Shown here one piece after another: positions 62,339 to 64,000 of a stretch of 64,000 bases of DNA. Position numbers and translations under genes: made by a program. A model generated the notes under the pieces. That model had not been told where the DNA came from. It searched no databases and saw nothing but the letters and a program-made list of their open reading frames with translations. Source of the stretch: Methanoregulaceae archaeon (GTDB lineage Archaea; Halobacteriota; Methanomicrobia; Methanomicrobiales; Methanospirillaceae); contig JACTUB010000008.1 of assembly GCA_015660885.1 (NCBI GenBank), positions 1-64,000 on the forward strand, written 5' to 3'. Within the stretch, counting starts at the first letter, position 1. The number at the start of each line of letters is the position of its first letter.

Positions 62339-63289
62339 ATGATCCGCACAGAAAGAAAATATATTGAAATTCTCCGCATTCTCAAAGAACACCGTGATCC
62401 GATCGGAGCGAAACGGCTTTCAGAACTCATGGCAGAACGCGGTTTTATTCTCAGTGATCGGGCAGTTCAGTATTATCTTAGTTACCTTGACACGATGGGC
62501 TTCACTGAAAAAATCGGTAATCAGGGCAGGATATTGACAAAGGCCGGACAGGATGAGACTGATAATGCTCTTGTTGATGACCGGATAGGATTTATCATCT
62601 CAAAACTCGAGCGTCTTGCATACCGGAGCACATTCGATCCTGCAACCAGTACAGGTGATGTTGCTTATAATCTCTCAATTGTTCCCCTTGAATCATTTGA
62701 AAAGGTCAAATCTGCATTTGACGAAGTTGTGAAAGCTGGGTGCGGTTTCTATAATTCTTATCGGATAATCGATCACGATCCTCGGGTTCCTTCAGGATCG
62801 GTAGGATTCATTACTATCTGCAGTATCTCTATGGATGGAGTGTTCCAGAGAAACGGTATACCGGTAAAGATGGCATATGGCGGGAGGCTGGAGATCGAAC
62901 AGGGAACACCAAAGCGGTTCAAAGATTTGATCGGTTACCGGGGAACAACCATTGATCCGCTCGAACTTTTCATTTCATCTGGACTTACATCAATATCAAG
63001 ATACGCGCGATCCAAATCCGGTATCACATTGGCAAATGTGCGGGAAGTCCCCTCTTCTGCAAAAAAACAGGTCGAGGAAACAATCCGTCTAATGAACGCA
63101 TGTGGCTTTGTTTTTCCTGTTGTTATGGGAACTCAGGTCTTTAACCTGCCCGCAAATCCTTTCCGACTTTCGATAGTTGCGTTCAGCGGACTGAATTATA
63201 TTGGAAATACCGTAGAACACGGTATCGAGATTACTACTGAGATTGGTGCTGGTAACATTCAGTTTGCAAAAGTGATGGAGAATAATTGA
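62339..63289 (+). CDS. NrpR-like (DUF128) transcriptional regulator, HTH plus one NrpR domain
   Basis: HTH IGAKRLSELMAERGFILSDRAVQYYLSYLDTMGF; VGFITICSISMDGVFQRNGIPVKMAYGGRLEIE. Confidence 0.88.
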   Translation: MIRTERKYIEILRILKEHRDPIGAKRLSELMAERGFILSDRAVQYYLSYLDTMGFTEKIGNQGRILTKAGQDETDNALVDDRIGFIISKLERLAYRSTFDPATSTGDVAYNLSIVPLESFEKVKSAFDEVVKAGCGFYNSYRIIDHDPRVPSGSVGFITICSISMDGVFQRNGIPVKMAYGGRLEIEQGTPKRFKDLIGYRGTTIDPLELFISSGLTSISRYARSKSGITLANVREVPSSAKKQVEETIRLMNACGFVFPVVMGTQVFNLPANPFRLSIVAFSGLNYIGNTVEHGIEITTEIGAGNIQFAKVMENN

Positions 63290-64000
63290 TCAGATCCAAG
63301 AGATATCATCTTTTTTTGAAGTATTCTTCTTTCGATTGTCGGGTGATTTGAATCCTTCTGTGATTTGATCAACGCTTGCCGGTTCATCCTTAACAATCTT
63401 TGAATCCACGGAATTTTTTTTCGATTTCAGGTTTGTATGGATAAGAGCCGAATCCCGTACCCGGGGAGTAGCAGACCTATGAACATCTTTTCCCCCAAAA
63501 ATATAGTCTTTTGATTTATTTGCAGAATTCTTAATACCAATCTTCATTCCATCGGAATCGGCCTGCCCGGAATATACCTCAGGTCGCATAATTATAGAAC
63601 TATCAACCTCTTTACCAGAGAAGTCCCTATTCCCCTGTTCTGGAACGTGGGTTTCCTGCATCTCTGGATGCACCCTCTTTTTTTGTATGATCACCCTTCT
63701 TTTCCCCGGTGGTAGCGGGGGGACTTCAGCAGGATCAGATTGTTCAAGATCATCTTTGATTGGCGTCTTTTTCGAAATTACCCTTTTTACTCTGACAATT
63801 TCAGAAGGATGGACAGTGTGCGTTTGTAATCCCAGTCCAGTCTTTGGCTTATGGCCCGATATTGCCATCGTTCGTTGTCGCTGTAATTCTCTCTCAATTA
63901 TTTGTCGTTCCATTTCCTTTGTTCTTAGCCGTTCATCTCCTGTTTGCGGAAGTTGTTTTCCATCCGGTATCCTGGAATCTGTATCATATGTTGTTTTTTT
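63290..64000 (-). CDS. charged hypothetical protein, N-terminus beyond window
   Basis: Reverse open frame from TGA-proximal end 63290 continues through 64000 (KTTYDTDSRIPDGKQLPQTGDERLRTKEMERQ...); track ORF starts internally at 63913. Confidence 0.5.
   Translation of the reverse strand, partial: KKTTYDTDSRIPDGKQLPQTGDERLRTKEMERQIIERELQRQRTMAISGHKPKTGLGLQTHTVHPSEIVRVKRVISKKTPIKDDLEQSDPAEVPPLPPGKRRVIIQKKRVHPEMQETHVPEQGNRDFSGKEVDSSIIMRPEVYSGQADSDGMKIGIKNSANKSKDYIFGGKDVHRSATPRVRDSALIHTNLKSKKNSVDSKIVKDEPASVDQITEGFKSPDNRKKNTSKKDDISWI

Noticed and set aside
1-64000. CRISPR array, prophage, defence island
   Set aside because: No spaced direct repeats, phage structural genes, integrase or Cas-like proteins found; the only mobile-element trace is the decayed IS1595-like relic.

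Overview
This 64 kb window is a gene-dense chromosomal segment from a methanogenic archaeon, most likely Methanomicrobiales (Methanoregula-like). The assignment rests on frhADGB, DUF3821-type S-layer protein, sepS, mptA and archaeal-type translation genes. Most of it is housekeeping. It includes tRNA and translation genes (sepS, taw1, argS, prf1, rps12-rps7-fusA, aIF2-beta, aEF1B, rpoL, nop5-flpA, truB), the archaeosine/preQ0 genes queC-queE-queD, F420-reducing hydrogenase frhADGB, mptA, ilvC, mdh, nadX-nadC, iorAB, hemD, archaeal thymidylate synthase, AMP phosphorylase, dcd and an NrpR-like regulator. I found six tRNAs and a 7S/SRP RNA that the ORF track does not show. I saw no CRISPR array, intact mobile element, prophage or obvious defence island, and no convincing novel multigene system. 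The best leads are smaller: (i) mptA lacks a usable start codon for its conserved N-terminus, with an in-frame ATG-CGA-TGA just upstream; (ii) a cyclophilin whose lipoprotein signal peptide lies in a different frame; (iii) a decayed IS1595-like transposase; (iv) a decayed second copy of a phospholipase-D C-terminus on the far side of an acetyltransferase gene; (v) a perfect 19-bp operator-like palindrome between divergent HTH-regulator and OB-fold membrane protein genes; (vi) palindromes in the S-layer and frh leaders; (vii) a DNA methyltransferase translationally coupled to iorB; and (viii) a zinc-ribbon/class I methyltransferase-like protein of unknown function. Everything is read by eye from the sequence; no database search was run.
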